This document shows, in pieces, positions 43,989 to 52,465 of a stretch of 64,000 nt of DNA. The first letter of the stretch is position 1, and every line of letters begins with the position of its first letter. Position numbers and translations under genes: made by a program. The notes beneath the pieces are model-generated. The model saw only the letters and a program-made list of their open reading frames with translations, had not been told where the DNA came from and ran no database searches. The stretch is taken from assembly GCA_021287065.1 (NCBI GenBank), contig JAJTBE010000215.1, positions 52,862-116,861 on the forward strand, read 5' to 3'. This DNA comes from Bacillota bacterium. Lineage in GTDB: Bacteria > Vulcanimicrobiota > JAJTBE01.

Positions 43989-45449
43989 GTGATTTATGAA
44001 GATAACAGTGGTGTTACTTTCGACAACGATTTGGCTGTGCTGAGGCTTTTTCCGGATATCAAAAGAAAAGAAGTCAGTTTCAGGGCTGAACTGAAGGATC
44101 CTTTGTGTTTCAGGGATTGTTTGCTTGCCCTGAAAGACTGTATCAAATCAAAACTGTATATGAACAAGCGTGAAATACTGGAAAAGATGTCGGACCCCCT
44201 GATTACCATCACAAAAGATAAAGTATTTTTCGAAGCTTTTTCTGCGGATGAATCGACATATGCAAGGATAACTGCGGATTCTGCCTTTTTTAATTTATCT
44301 GAAAAGCTGTCTCCGGGATGTACTAATATTGATTTTTCTGCAAAACTTGAAACAGGACTGATGGAAATAAAAAGCAATTCACAGGTTATGCTTGATGTGA
44401 GGAGAGAAGGTATCAGCATAAACCGTGATGGAAAAAAACTCAATGAGGTGAAAATTAATCTTCCTGATTCCTGGATGAGGGGATTTCTCGAAATCCAATC
44501 ATCTATGCGCCTGCCATTTGTGAAATTTGAACTGGCTGTTTCGGATCTGAGAAATATCATTATGTTTATGAAAGGCAGAAAAGCAGCCCAATCCCCGAGA
44601 GGAATGATATTTTCCCTAAGCAGGGGTTCTACTCCCGAAGTTTTAATTCAGCCCTGGAATGTGAAGATTAAACTAAGGGATTCTTCTTATGATGGGGAAG
44701 GCAGCCATAGTATAAAAATATGGGGTAGAAGAAGGCTGCTTCTGCTGGAAAAGATTTTACCCCAAATCAAATCTGTTAAAGCAGAATTTGCAGGAACAGG
44801 CTTTCCTTCATTCTGGACCTGTGATATGGGAAACATTAAATTCACCCTCGGTTTAAGTCCCTGGACGGCAAGAGAGTGGACTACGGATGAAGCATATCAT
44901 CTTTTTGAAGCTCCGGAGGAAACAGGCATTCAGGACCTTGACCTTGTGCTTTTTAATCTGGAAAAAGCCAATGGACTATCCGTAATTGAACTTGCATCAG
45001 AAACCGGTTTTTCCCGGAGAAAACTTCAAAGCGTTTTGAACAACTTATGTGTCCAGGGGAGAACTCTTTTTGAGCCGCTTGAAAATAAATATTATCCAAG
45101 GGATATTTTTGTAAAAGGACCGCCGTCTCCACCGTCAATTTCAAAAAGGGAATCCGATGCTGAAGAACTTGTGAAAAATGGAAAAATCAGAATAATAAAA
45201 CCAGCAAGCATGTCAATAAACAGTGATGAAGATGAAGAACTTTATCTCAAGGCAGAATTCCGCGTTGAAGGAAAAAGTGAACAATATGAAACCGTTTGTA
45301 CAGTGGATAAACAAGGAAAAATCATTTCCGGCAACTGCCAGTGTCGCTTTTTCAGTTTTATGGGGTTTCAGTACGGTCCCTGCAAACATATTCTTGCCGG
45401 AAGAAGAATGCTTCAGATAAAGGGAATTCTGAAAAAAGATACCGAATGA
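43989..45449 (+). CDS. SWIM zinc-finger protein
   Basis: A 486-residue protein with a C-terminal SWIM zinc finger, CxCx(n)CxH, in NCQCRFFSFMGFQYGPCKHILA (residues ~447-468). SWIM fingers bind DNA or proteins. A winged-helix-like segment lies before it (GLSVIELASETGFSRRKLQSVLN, ~335-358). The N-terminal ~320 residues are beta-rich and unrecognised. The annotated GTG at 43989 is 18 bases from the ribosome-binding site GAGGGGGG (43963-43970). In-frame CTG (43977) or ATT (43980) would be better spaced, so the true start is uncertain. Paired with the helical-repeat gene 32 bp upstream. Confidence 0.8.
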   Translation: MIYEDNSGVTFDNDLAVLRLFPDIKRKEVSFRAELKDPLCFRDCLLALKDCIKSKLYMNKREILEKMSDPLITITKDKVFFEAFSADESTYARITADSAFFNLSEKLSPGCTNIDFSAKLETGLMEIKSNSQVMLDVRREGISINRDGKKLNEVKINLPDSWMRGFLEIQSSMRLPFVKFELAVSDLRNIIMFMKGRKAAQSPRGMIFSLSRGSTPEVLIQPWNVKIKLRDSSYDGEGSHSIKIWGRRRLLLLEKILPQIKSVKAEFAGTGFPSFWTCDMGNIKFTLGLSPWTAREWTTDEAYHLFEAPEETGIQDLDLVLFNLEKANGLSVIELASETGFSRRKLQSVLNNLCVQGRTLFEPLENKYYPRDIFVKGPPSPPSISKRESDAEELVKNGKIRIIKPASMSINSDEDEELYLKAEFRVEGKSEQYETVCTVDKQGKIISGNCQCRFFSFMGFQYGPCKHILAGRRMLQIKGILKKDTE

Positions 45450-45519
45450 CCGTTTTTACCGGAAACAATAGTGAACAAATCTATGTTGTATTAGATGATT
45501 GAAATAAAGGAGCCCGTAT

Positions 45520-47568
45520 ATGTTAAAAAATCATCTGGCAGGTGAAAAAAGCCCATATCTTCTCCAGCATCAGCATAACCCCGTTGACTGGTATCCCTGG
45601 GGAGAAGAGGCTTTTACAAAAGCTATGGAGGAAAACAAACCGATTTTCCTTTCTATTGGATATTCAACCTGCCACTGGTGTCATGTTATGGAAAGAGAGT
45701 CCTTTGAAAACCATGAAATTGCTGCGCTGATGAATGAAGCATTTGTCTGTGTAAAAGTGGACAGAGAAGAAAGGCCTGACATAGACAGTATTTATATGAC
45801 TGTATGCCAGATGCTGACAGGCAGCGGCGGATGGCCTCTCACTATAATAATGACCCCTGATAAGAGACCATTTTATGCGGCGACTTACATACCGGCTGAA
45901 AGTATCTACGGAAGGCCCGGAATGATGGAGCTGATTCCCCGTATAAGACTGTTATGGAAAGAATCCGGTAAAAGTATAAATGTTTCTGCTGATGAAATAA
46001 ATGAAGCCCTCAATGCAATGAGTTTTGACAATCCGGGAGCAGAACCGGATCAATCGGTTTGCGCCATTGCCTGTAAGCAGCTTGAAAGAAGATTTGATTC
46101 TTACTGGGGGGGATTTGGTAATCAGCCAAAGTTTCCAACTCCTCATAATCTTATGTTTTTGCTCAGGCACTGGAAGCGGACCGGAAATAAAAAAGCTCTT
46201 GAAATGGTGGAAAAGACCCTTGATGAAATGGGGAAGGGTGGTATCTTTGACCATGCAGGTTTTGGATTTCATCGTTATTCCACCGACAGAAAATGGCTTG
46301 TTCCTCATTTTGAAAAAATGCTGTATGATCAGGCATTGTTAATGATGGCATATACTGAAGCATATCAGGTTTCAGGCAAATCCGAATATAAAGAGAAAGT
46401 GGAACAAATATTCGATTATGTTTCAAGGGAACTCCTTTCACCGGAAGGAGGATTCTATTGTGCTGAAGATGCAGACAGCGAGGGCGTCGAGGGAAAATTT
46501 TATGTGTGGAATTACAATGAACTGATGAATATTCTTGAGCCTGAAGAATTAGCTCTGGCTTCAAAGGTATTCAATATTGAAAGATTCGGAAATTGTACCG
46601 ATGAAGCTTCAGGAGAAGATACCGGCTGGAATATCCTCCACAAAAAACATCCTGTTTCAGTGATTGCAAAAGAACTCAGTCTTTCTGAGGAAAAGCTTAA
46701 CTCCGAACTTGAATCGGTGAGAAAGAAAATATTTGATGTAAGGGAAAAAAGAATCCGTCCCCACAAAGATGATAAAATCCTTACAGACTGGAACGGGCTG
46801 ATGATTGCAGCCCTGGCAAAGGCGGCAAGATTTTGCGGCAACAAACAAATGTTCGATGCTGCAGCTAAAGCAGTGAAGTTTGCCGAAGAAAAAATGAAAG
46901 CTCCTGATGGCAGGCTGTTTCACCGATACAGGGAAGGCGAAGCTTCCATAAACGGATTTCTCGACGACTATGCCTTTATGGTATGGGGGCTTATTGAGCT
47001 GTATCAGACATCTCTTGAAACCTCTTATCTGGTTCAGGCTATGGATTATATGATCGCAGCCGGGGTTCGGTTTCTCGATCAGAATTCCGGAGGATTTTAC
47101 TTTACACCAGATGATGGTGAAGAACTGTTAGTCAGAAAAAAGGAAATTTATGATGGTGCCGTTCCTTCCGGAAATTCAGTTATGTTCAGCAATCTAAGCA
47201 AACTTTTCAGAATCACCGGCAATCCTGAATTCAAAAAAGTAGCGCAGCAGCTTGCCGTCAATTTTGGCGGTGAAATTAGCAAAACACCTTCGGCATACAC
47301 AATGTTTCTCAGTGCAACTGAAGAAGCAGTAGGGGTGACGACGGAAATTGTTATCGCAGGGGATAAGGATAATCCTGATTTTCAGGATGTTACGGATTCT
47401 GCAAATACAGGGTTTGAACCCGGATGCGTTATTGTTTATCTTCCTCATTCCATTACAAAAGAAAAAACAGATATTCTGAATATCTGTCCTTTTCTTGAAA
47501 ATATGAGATCAGTGGAAAATAAAACTCTTATCTATCGCTGCAGCGATGGAAAATGCGAAGTAAACTGA
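45520..47568 (+). CDS. YyaL/SPATA20-type protein: thioredoxin-like domain plus (alpha/alpha)6 barrel (DUF255)
   Basis: A 682-residue protein. The N-terminal DUF255 domain has the thioredoxin-fold signature [17 protein letters not shown] and the CHWC motif (Cys51-His-Trp-Cys54) in [15 protein letters not shown], then [11 protein letters not shown]. The remaining ~500 residues form an alpha/alpha-barrel of the cellobiose-epimerase/N-acylglucosamine-epimerase type ([43 protein letters not shown]). The family is found from bacteria to human SPATA20 and its biochemical role is not settled. AAAGGAG precedes the ATG. Convergent with the DUF362 gene, 7-bp gap. Confidence 0.93.
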   Translation: MLKNHLAGEKSPYLLQHQHNPVDWYPWGEEAFTKAMEENKPIFLSIGYSTCHWCHVMERESFENHEIAALMNEAFVCVKVDREERPDIDSIYMTVCQMLTGSGGWPLTIIMTPDKRPFYAATYIPAESIYGRPGMMELIPRIRLLWKESGKSINVSADEINEALNAMSFDNPGAEPDQSVCAIACKQLERRFDSYWGGFGNQPKFPTPHNLMFLLRHWKRTGNKKALEMVEKTLDEMGKGGIFDHAGFGFHRYSTDRKWLVPHFEKMLYDQALLMMAYTEAYQVSGKSEYKEKVEQIFDYVSRELLSPEGGFYCAEDADSEGVEGKFYVWNYNELMNILEPEELALASKVFNIERFGNCTDEASGEDTGWNILHKKHPVSVIAKELSLSEEKLNSELESVRKKIFDVREKRIRPHKDDKILTDWNGLMIAALAKAARFCGNKQMFDAAAKAVKFAEEKMKAPDGRLFHRYREGEASINGFLDDYAFMVWGLIELYQTSLETSYLVQAMDYMIAAGVRFLDQNSGGFYFTPDDGEELLVRKKEIYDGAVPSGNSVMFSNLSKLFRITGNPEFKKVAQQLAVNFGGEISKTPSAYTMFLSATEEAVGVTTEIVIAGDKDNPDFQDVTDSANTGFEPGCVIVYLPHSITKEKTDILNICPFLENMRSVENKTLIYRCSDGKCEVN

Positions 47569-47575
47569 TTGCCGA

Positions 47576-48610
47576 TCATACTTCAATAAGATTATACTCC
47601 CTGTTTCCCATGCCTAACTGGGCAGCGTATTCAAGAATATGACTGCCGCCGAATTTCTTTCCTTTTTCGATGGATTTGTCGAAGCAGGCTTGATCTATGG
47701 AAACAGGATCAAGAGATGCAAAGACACCTATATCCTCGATGACTGATTTCATAGGATGTCCTTCGCAATCGCAACCGGGAGTGATGTTGGCTGCAAAGTT
47801 TATGTATATGTGTTTTTTGCCCTTCTGGGCTGCATATCCGTATTCAGTAAGTTTCTCGGCAAATCTGTTGCCTGCAAGATCCACAAGGAGTTTAAAGACA
47901 TTAACCTGAATGGCGTTTCTTTTACATTTAGGCATACAGGCACCGCAGCCTACGCATTTATGCTTATCTATTTTAGGAAATCCTTCAAGGGAAATGGCAT
48001 GAACAGGGCACTGGTTTTTGCAGGCTTTGCATTTTACACATAAAAACGGAATTATGAAAGGTTTTGCATCAACATGTTGTGCAATTTTTCCGCCTCGGGA
48101 AGCGAACCCCATAGCCAGATTCTTAATTGCCCCTCCGAATCCCGCAAGACCATGGCCCTTAAAATGAGAGCAGACAAGGATTTGTTTGTATTTTGCAAAT
48201 TCTTTCCCGATTTTGCATGATTTGAAATGCTTCTTCGAAATTTCAACTTCGTAAAAATCTTCACCTCTATCGCCGTCGGCAATGGTGATAGGGAGCCTTC
48301 TGAAACCATGGTCCTCTGCAAGCTTGAGGTGGCTTTCTCTTGTGGTCCTCTCGCCTTTATACATAACATTTGTTTCGATGAAGCTGCATTTTACATCATG
48401 CTGCTCAAGCAGATCAATCATCTTATCGAATGCCGGCGGCTTTATGTAAGTTTTGTTGCCTTTTTCGCCAAAATGGACTTTCAAAGGTATTTCGGATTCA
48501 AGCTTTGGCTTTTCTTCAGATATGATTTTGCTTAGAAGACTGCCTGCAGTTTCACCAAGTTCTTCAGGTGATGCATTTTTAAGGGAATGAAAATAAACAT
48601 TACTTTTCAT
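47576..48610 (-). CDS. DUF362 protein with two [4Fe-4S] clusters
   Basis: A 344-residue iron-sulfur protein. The N-terminal DUF362 part contains IETNVMYKGERTTRESHLKLAEDHGF and SHFKGHGLAGFGGAIKNLAMG. A dicluster ferredoxin domain follows near residues 190-235: CVKCKACKNQCP and CVGCGACMPKCKRNAI, eight cysteines in two CxxCxxCxxxC sets. It probably transfers electrons in an oxygen-sensitive reaction, which supports an anaerobic host; the substrate is unknown. It lies 53 bp downstream of a tetR-type gene with the same orientation and is likely co-regulated by it. Confidence 0.9.
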   Translation of the reverse strand: MKSNVYFHSLKNASPEELGETAGSLLSKIISEEKPKLESEIPLKVHFGEKGNKTYIKPPAFDKMIDLLEQHDVKCSFIETNVMYKGERTTRESHLKLAEDHGFRRLPITIADGDRGEDFYEVEISKKHFKSCKIGKEFAKYKQILVCSHFKGHGLAGFGGAIKNLAMGFASRGGKIAQHVDAKPFIIPFLCVKCKACKNQCPVHAISLEGFPKIDKHKCVGCGACMPKCKRNAIQVNVFKLLVDLAGNRFAEKLTEYGYAAQKGKKHIYINFAANITPGCDCEGHPMKSVIEDIGVFASLDPVSIDQACFDKSIEKGKKFGGSHILEYAAQLGMGNREYNLIEV

Positions 48611-48663
48611 ATAAGCCTGCCTTAATCAATGGATAGTGAATTGGAGCAAATAGGGGAGTGTAA

Positions 48664-49224
48664 TCAGGAAAAAGCTTTCATCAGAATTGAATAACTCAAA
48701 TCAATCAGTTCATCCCGTTCTTTTGGTTCCGGCTTTGTTTGAATAAGCTGGGTGACTACGGAGATTATAAAAGCGTAAACAAGTTCCATAAGCATATCGC
48801 GGTGATCTTTTCTTATAAGGCCTGCTTCTCTGGCTTCGTCAAAAACCCAGTTTATGCTCTTGATTCTGTTGTAACCTTCTTCCCTTGTCAGATCAGAGAT
48901 GTTGGGAGAATTGTCAAACTGCTGAAGAAAATTGAACTTGTCATGATATTCAACACCCCAGAGGACTGAGTTGAAGTACATTTTATGCATTCTTGTCGGT
49001 AAATCCCATTGAGGATCCACACCTTCCATCACTTTGTCAACCAGTGTGCTTTTACATTCAAGGTAAAGCTCATTGATTAGCTCTTCTTTTGTGCTGAAAT
49101 AATGGAACAATGTTCCTGTTGCCACTCCTGCCTGTTTAGCTATCTCAGAAGTGGGAGTGTCGTGAAATCCCCTCGTTGTAAAAAGCATTAATGCGCTTTT
49201 GAATATAAGGTCTTTTTTGCTCAT
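48664..49224 (-). CDS. TetR-family transcriptional regulator
   Basis: A 186-residue repressor. The N-terminal helix-turn-helix is typical: LFTTRGFHDTPTSEIAKQAGVATGTLFHYFSTKEELINEL. The C-terminal ligand domain is not conserved with a named subfamily. The promoter at 49231-49259 puts transcription initiation at or one base from the ATG, so the mRNA would be leaderless, and there is no ribosome-binding site. An operator-like palindrome lies in the same promoter, suggesting autoregulation together with the DUF362 gene downstream. Confidence 0.9.
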   Translation of the reverse strand: MSKKDLIFKSALMLFTTRGFHDTPTSEIAKQAGVATGTLFHYFSTKEELINELYLECKSTLVDKVMEGVDPQWDLPTRMHKMYFNSVLWGVEYHDKFNFLQQFDNSPNISDLTREEGYNRIKSINWVFDEAREAGLIRKDHRDMLMELVYAFIISVVTQLIQTKPEPKERDELIDLSYSILMKAFS

Positions 49225-49230
49225 AACTAA

Positions 49231-49259
49231 ATTATATCACCATTCGACTGATTAGTCAA
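49231..49259 (-). promoter_or_regulatory. Promoter and operator of the tetR-type gene
   Basis: On the minus strand TTGACT (49259-49254), a 17-bp spacer and TATAAT (49236-49231) form a near-consensus sigma-70 promoter. A palindrome GACT-GATT-AGTC (49246-49257) covers the -35 and upstream spacer, a plausible TetR-type operator. The TATAAT ends 6 bases before the ATG. Confidence 0.75.
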
Positions 49260-49343
49260 TCATTTTTGTTGTATTTATCATTAATTTTATTTTAGCCCTC
49301 TCAGGCTATAAATGTCAAGGATAAAAAATCCGGCAATCTGGTC

Positions 49344-49372
49344 TTGACAAAAGATTAAAATAGTCTTATATT
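49344..49372 (+). promoter_or_regulatory. Promoter of the CsoR-type repressor and RND exporter operon
   Basis: TTGACA (49344-49349), 17-bp spacer and TATATT (49367-49372). Transcription should start near 49379, inside the operator palindrome. Confidence 0.8.
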
Positions 49373-49377
49373 AATAC

Positions 49378-49396
49378 TATACCCCGGTAGGGTATA
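49378..49396 (+). promoter_or_regulatory. CsoR/CstR-type operator
   Basis: TATACCC-N5-GGGTATA, a perfect 7-bp inverted repeat of the G-tract/C-tract type bound by CsoR-family repressors. It overlaps the predicted transcription start and lies 22 bp upstream of the repressor gene. Confidence 0.8.
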
Positions 49397-49418
49397 AGAA
49401 AAATTCGGGGAGGTTAAG

Positions 49419-49697
49419 ATGAAGGAGAAAGAAGATATAATCTTACGCTTAAAAAAAATTGAGGGGCAGATAAGGGGTCTCCAGAGAATTGTCAATGAAG
49501 AGCGGGATTGTACCGACGTGATAACCCAGCTTCTGGCAGCGGGCAAAGCTCTGGATAAAGTAACAATAATGGTTGCCAGCAGAAGCATCAAACAATGTTT
49601 CTCCGAAGATGAAAACTCTGGCGAAAGCAACGAGAAAAAAATTGAATCCGCAGTTTCATTGATTCTGAAACTTGCGGGACATACGAATGAGAGGTGA
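49419..49697 (+). CDS. CsoR-family repressor with CstR-like cysteine pair
   Basis: A 92-residue all-helical DNA-binding protein of the CsoR/FrmR/RcnR family (DUF156): ILRLKKIEGQIRGLQRIVNE and DVITQLLAAGKALDKV. Copper-type CsoR uses Cys-His-Cys. Here Cys31 and Cys60 are present, but the His four residues before the second Cys is replaced by Ser56 (SRSIKQC). A Cys31/Cys60 pair without the His is the arrangement of the persulfide sensor CstR, so a metal ligand set is unlikely. It probably represses its own operon through the palindrome at 49378-49396. The exporter genes follow directly; its stop lies 5 bp before the tolC-type start. Confidence 0.88.
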   Translation: MKEKEDIILRLKKIEGQIRGLQRIVNEERDCTDVITQLLAAGKALDKVTIMVASRSIKQCFSEDENSGESNEKKIESAVSLILKLAGHTNER

Positions 49698-49702
49698 TGT
49701 CC

Positions 49703-50995
49703 ATGCGCAGTCTGATTATCAAAATGCTTGTTCTGACCTGGCTGTTCGCTGTAATTATCGCAGCTCCGGTTTTTTCAGAAGAAACCCAACCACTGACCCT
49801 GAAAGAACTATGCCGGATTGCACTGCAGAAAAATCCCTCTTTGTCAGAAGCAAATGCTTCGGTGGTTGAGTCCGAGGCTATGCTGAGAAAGACGAGGGGA
49901 GCGATGCTGCCAACACTGGCTGTGGAAAGCAGATACAGCTATGTCAGCAAACCGACATTCTTTGGAACAACACCCATTCTGGAAAAAGATACCATGATCA
50001 ACAGGGTGGAAATACAACAGCCGATTTTCAACGGCGGGCAAATGCAGAGTATGGCGGGTATGGCAAAATGGACTTTGCAGGCGAAGCTCAGGGCTGAGTC
50101 GGCTGTAAAAAGTTTTGTTCTTGCCAATGTCGCCATAGCATATTACAACGCAAAAAAAGCTTATGAATTTATTGCAGTGGCTAATGCCAGTGTTAAGCAC
50201 CTCGAATCAGGTTTTGAGTCGGCAAATAAATTATACAAGGCAGGGGTGGTAACCAAATCTGATATGCTCAGGATAGAAGTCGCTCTTGCCGGCGCAAAAG
50301 ACCAGTCAATTAAAGCGAAAAATGATTATGCCAGTGCGGTGGCGGTTTTAAAGAGTATAACAGGAATGTCCCAGGAAGAAGAAATAAAAATTTCAGATTT
50401 GAACGACGAAGAATGGCTGAAAGAATCTGACAAACTTCCGTCAGGAAAGCGGAGTGAACTTGAATCCGCTGATTTCGCAGTTAAAGCAGCAAAAGCAAGA
50501 TTGAGGGCTGCGGCAGGAATGTACCAGCCAGGGATTTTTCTAACTGCGGATTATGAAAATCAGCCTAAAGGTGCGCAGTTTCCGAGAAGAACCGACACAT
50601 TCGGCGTTGGTATAGTCGCCAGATTGAATATTTATGATGGTGGGCAGACACAAGCTACCATTGATATGGCAAAAGCAGCCGTTGCCAGAGCAGAAGCGGA
50701 ATACAGAAAAATAAAGCAGGAAACAGATCTTCAGCTTGTTACTGCTCAGAATGAAGTTGTATCCGCCCGTTCAAGAGTTGAATCACTGAAGACCCAGGTT
50801 GCCTCTGCTGAGGAAACCCTCAGGCTCAATCAGATTGGATACAGAGAGGGAGTTTATAACCTGACCGAGCTGCTTCTTGCTGAATCCGTTCTCACAAATG
50901 CCAAAGCTACAAGTATAGCTGCCGATTTTGATCTGAAAATTGCCGGAATAAACCTGCTCCTTGCCAAAGGGCAGGCAGAAGCCCTTGTAAAGTAG
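49703..50995 (+). CDS. TolC-family outer-membrane efflux protein
   Basis: A 430-residue outer-membrane channel. It has a signal peptide (KMLVLTWLFAVIIAAPVFS), then two outer-membrane-efflux repeats: LKELCRIALQKNPSLSEANASV at the start of the first and long helical segments such as AKAAVARAEAEYRKIKQETDLQ, ending with QIGYREGVYNLTELLLAESVL. This is the exit duct of a tripartite pump with the next two genes. The ATG at 49703 is taken as the start because GAGAGG lies 8 bases before it; upstream GTG and ATG codons are too close to it. Confidence 0.9.
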   Translation: MRSLIIKMLVLTWLFAVIIAAPVFSEETQPLTLKELCRIALQKNPSLSEANASVVESEAMLRKTRGAMLPTLAVESRYSYVSKPTFFGTTPILEKDTMINRVEIQQPIFNGGQMQSMAGMAKWTLQAKLRAESAVKSFVLANVAIAYYNAKKAYEFIAVANASVKHLESGFESANKLYKAGVVTKSDMLRIEVALAGAKDQSIKAKNDYASAVAVLKSITGMSQEEEIKISDLNDEEWLKESDKLPSGKRSELESADFAVKAAKARLRAAAGMYQPGIFLTADYENQPKGAQFPRRTDTFGVGIVARLNIYDGGQTQATIDMAKAAVARAEAEYRKIKQETDLQLVTAQNEVVSARSRVESLKTQVASAEETLRLNQIGYREGVYNLTELLLAESVLTNAKATSIAADFDLKIAGINLLLAKGQAEALVK

Positions 50996-51004
50996 GAGGT
51001 TAAC

Positions 51005-52465
51005 ATGAGTGGAACAACAGATGTAAAAAAGAAAAATAATGTAGTAGTTATCAGCATATTGCTGATTGCAATAATCGCAGGTGTCTGGACGGTGGTAAAA
51101 ACTGCAGGACACAATAAAAATCATAGTAAAGAACCAAAGCCGGTTCAGGTGAAGGTAAAAACCGTTGAAACAATGGATTTGCCCGAAGAAATTAAGGTCT
51201 CAGGTAATGTCGCTCCCAAAAGGGAAGCTCAGATCGCTCCGAAAATTATGAGTCCTGTTGTTGAAGTTCTTGTCAGGGAAGGCGATCATGTAAAACAGGG
51301 GCAGCTTTTAGCAAAACTTGAGGCAAAAGATCTTCAGGCTCAGGTGGATCAGGCTGAATCAGCGGTTGGCTCTGCGTGGTCAATGTCAGAAAAAGCAAAG
51401 GCTGCGGCAGATTACAGGCAGGCTCAGAGTTCTGCAGCTATCACCAATGCGGAAGCTGAATACAGGATGGCAAAGGAAAATCTGTCTATGGTGATGGAAG
51501 GACCCCGTCAGCAGCAGAAAACCCAGAATCAGCTTGCCCTTGCGCAAGCTGAAGCTCAGTTCAGAAATGAAGAAATTGAAATTGAGAGAATGAAGCGTCT
51601 TTATGATGAAGGAGTGATTCCCAAACAGAAATACGAACAGGCTCAGACAAGATTCGAAGTTATAAAAAATCAGTTCGGCATAGCACAACAGCAAGCTTCT
51701 ATGTCCGATGAAGGCAGCAGAAATCAGGAAGTGGCATCAGCAAAGGAAAGACTGAAGCAGGCTGAAGCTAATCTCAGACTTGCCCGGGCTTCAGGTCTTA
51801 TGAACCGTATGGCTGAGAAAGACGCCCAGGCTTCTGATAATGCCGTATCTCAGGCAGTGGCAATGGAAAAAGCTGCAAAAATCAGACGGGATTATGCTGA
51901 AATCAGAGCCCCTTTTGATGGCACCGTTACTGCCCGAAGTGTTGATCCCGGTGATATGGCTTCACCCGGAGTCCCGATTTTCACTATTGAGGATAAGTCT
52001 TATTACCGGCTCGAAACCAGAGTTGGCGTAAAAGACATAAAAAATGTAAAGCCGGGTATGAGAGTAAGTCTGGAAATCGGAACAGCAAAAAGAACCGGAA
52101 CCGGAACTGTAAGTGTTGTTGCGCCTGCTGGTGATCCTTCCACAAGAAAATTTCTTGTGAAAATTGATATACCTGAAGCTCTTCATCCTGCATCCGGCGA
52201 TTATGGAACAGCAGGTTTTAAAGTGGGAATAAGCAAAGGAATTGCAATTCCTGCAGATACCATCAGGGAAATAGGCGGTATTTCCAATATTTTTGTGGCA
52301 AGCCCTGAAAACAGAGCTAATATGCGTATCATCAGAACCGGAAGAACAACCGAACAAGGTGTGGAGGTCGTCTCAGGTCTTGAAAAAGGTGAGAAGCTTA
52401 TTATCTGGTCTGAATCTCCCCTGAGCGATGATATGCCCATCAATCCCGTGGAGGTGCGGAAATGA
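51005..52465 (+). CDS. Periplasmic adaptor (membrane fusion) protein of an RND exporter
   Basis: A 486-residue membrane fusion protein. One N-terminal membrane helix ([19 protein letters not shown]) anchors it. A biotinyl/lipoyl-like half-motif follows ([41 protein letters not shown]), then an unusually long alpha-hairpin (~100-290), the second lipoyl half ([24 protein letters not shown]) and a beta-barrel. It links the TolC-type channel to the inner-membrane pump. AGGAGG lies 5 bases upstream of the ATG, and the stop overlaps the pump gene start (ATGA). Confidence 0.92.
   Translation: MSGTTDVKKKNNVVVISILLIAIIAGVWTVVKTAGHNKNHSKEPKPVQVKVKTVETMDLPEEIKVSGNVAPKREAQIAPKIMSPVVEVLVREGDHVKQGQLLAKLEAKDLQAQVDQAESAVGSAWSMSEKAKAAADYRQAQSSAAITNAEAEYRMAKENLSMVMEGPRQQQKTQNQLALAQAEAQFRNEEIEIERMKRLYDEGVIPKQKYEQAQTRFEVIKNQFGIAQQQASMSDEGSRNQEVASAKERLKQAEANLRLARASGLMNRMAEKDAQASDNAVSQAVAMEKAAKIRRDYAEIRAPFDGTVTARSVDPGDMASPGVPIFTIEDKSYYRLETRVGVKDIKNVKPGMRVSLEIGTAKRTGTGTVSVVAPAGDPSTRKFLVKIDIPEALHPASGDYGTAGFKVGISKGIAIPADTIREIGGISNIFVASPENRANMRIIRTGRTTEQGVEVVSGLEKGEKLIIWSESPLSDDMPINPVEVRK

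Noticed and set aside
49419..49697. Calling the DUF156 protein a copper-sensing CsoR
   Set aside because: The required His is replaced by Ser56, and no copper ATPase or chaperone gene is present.
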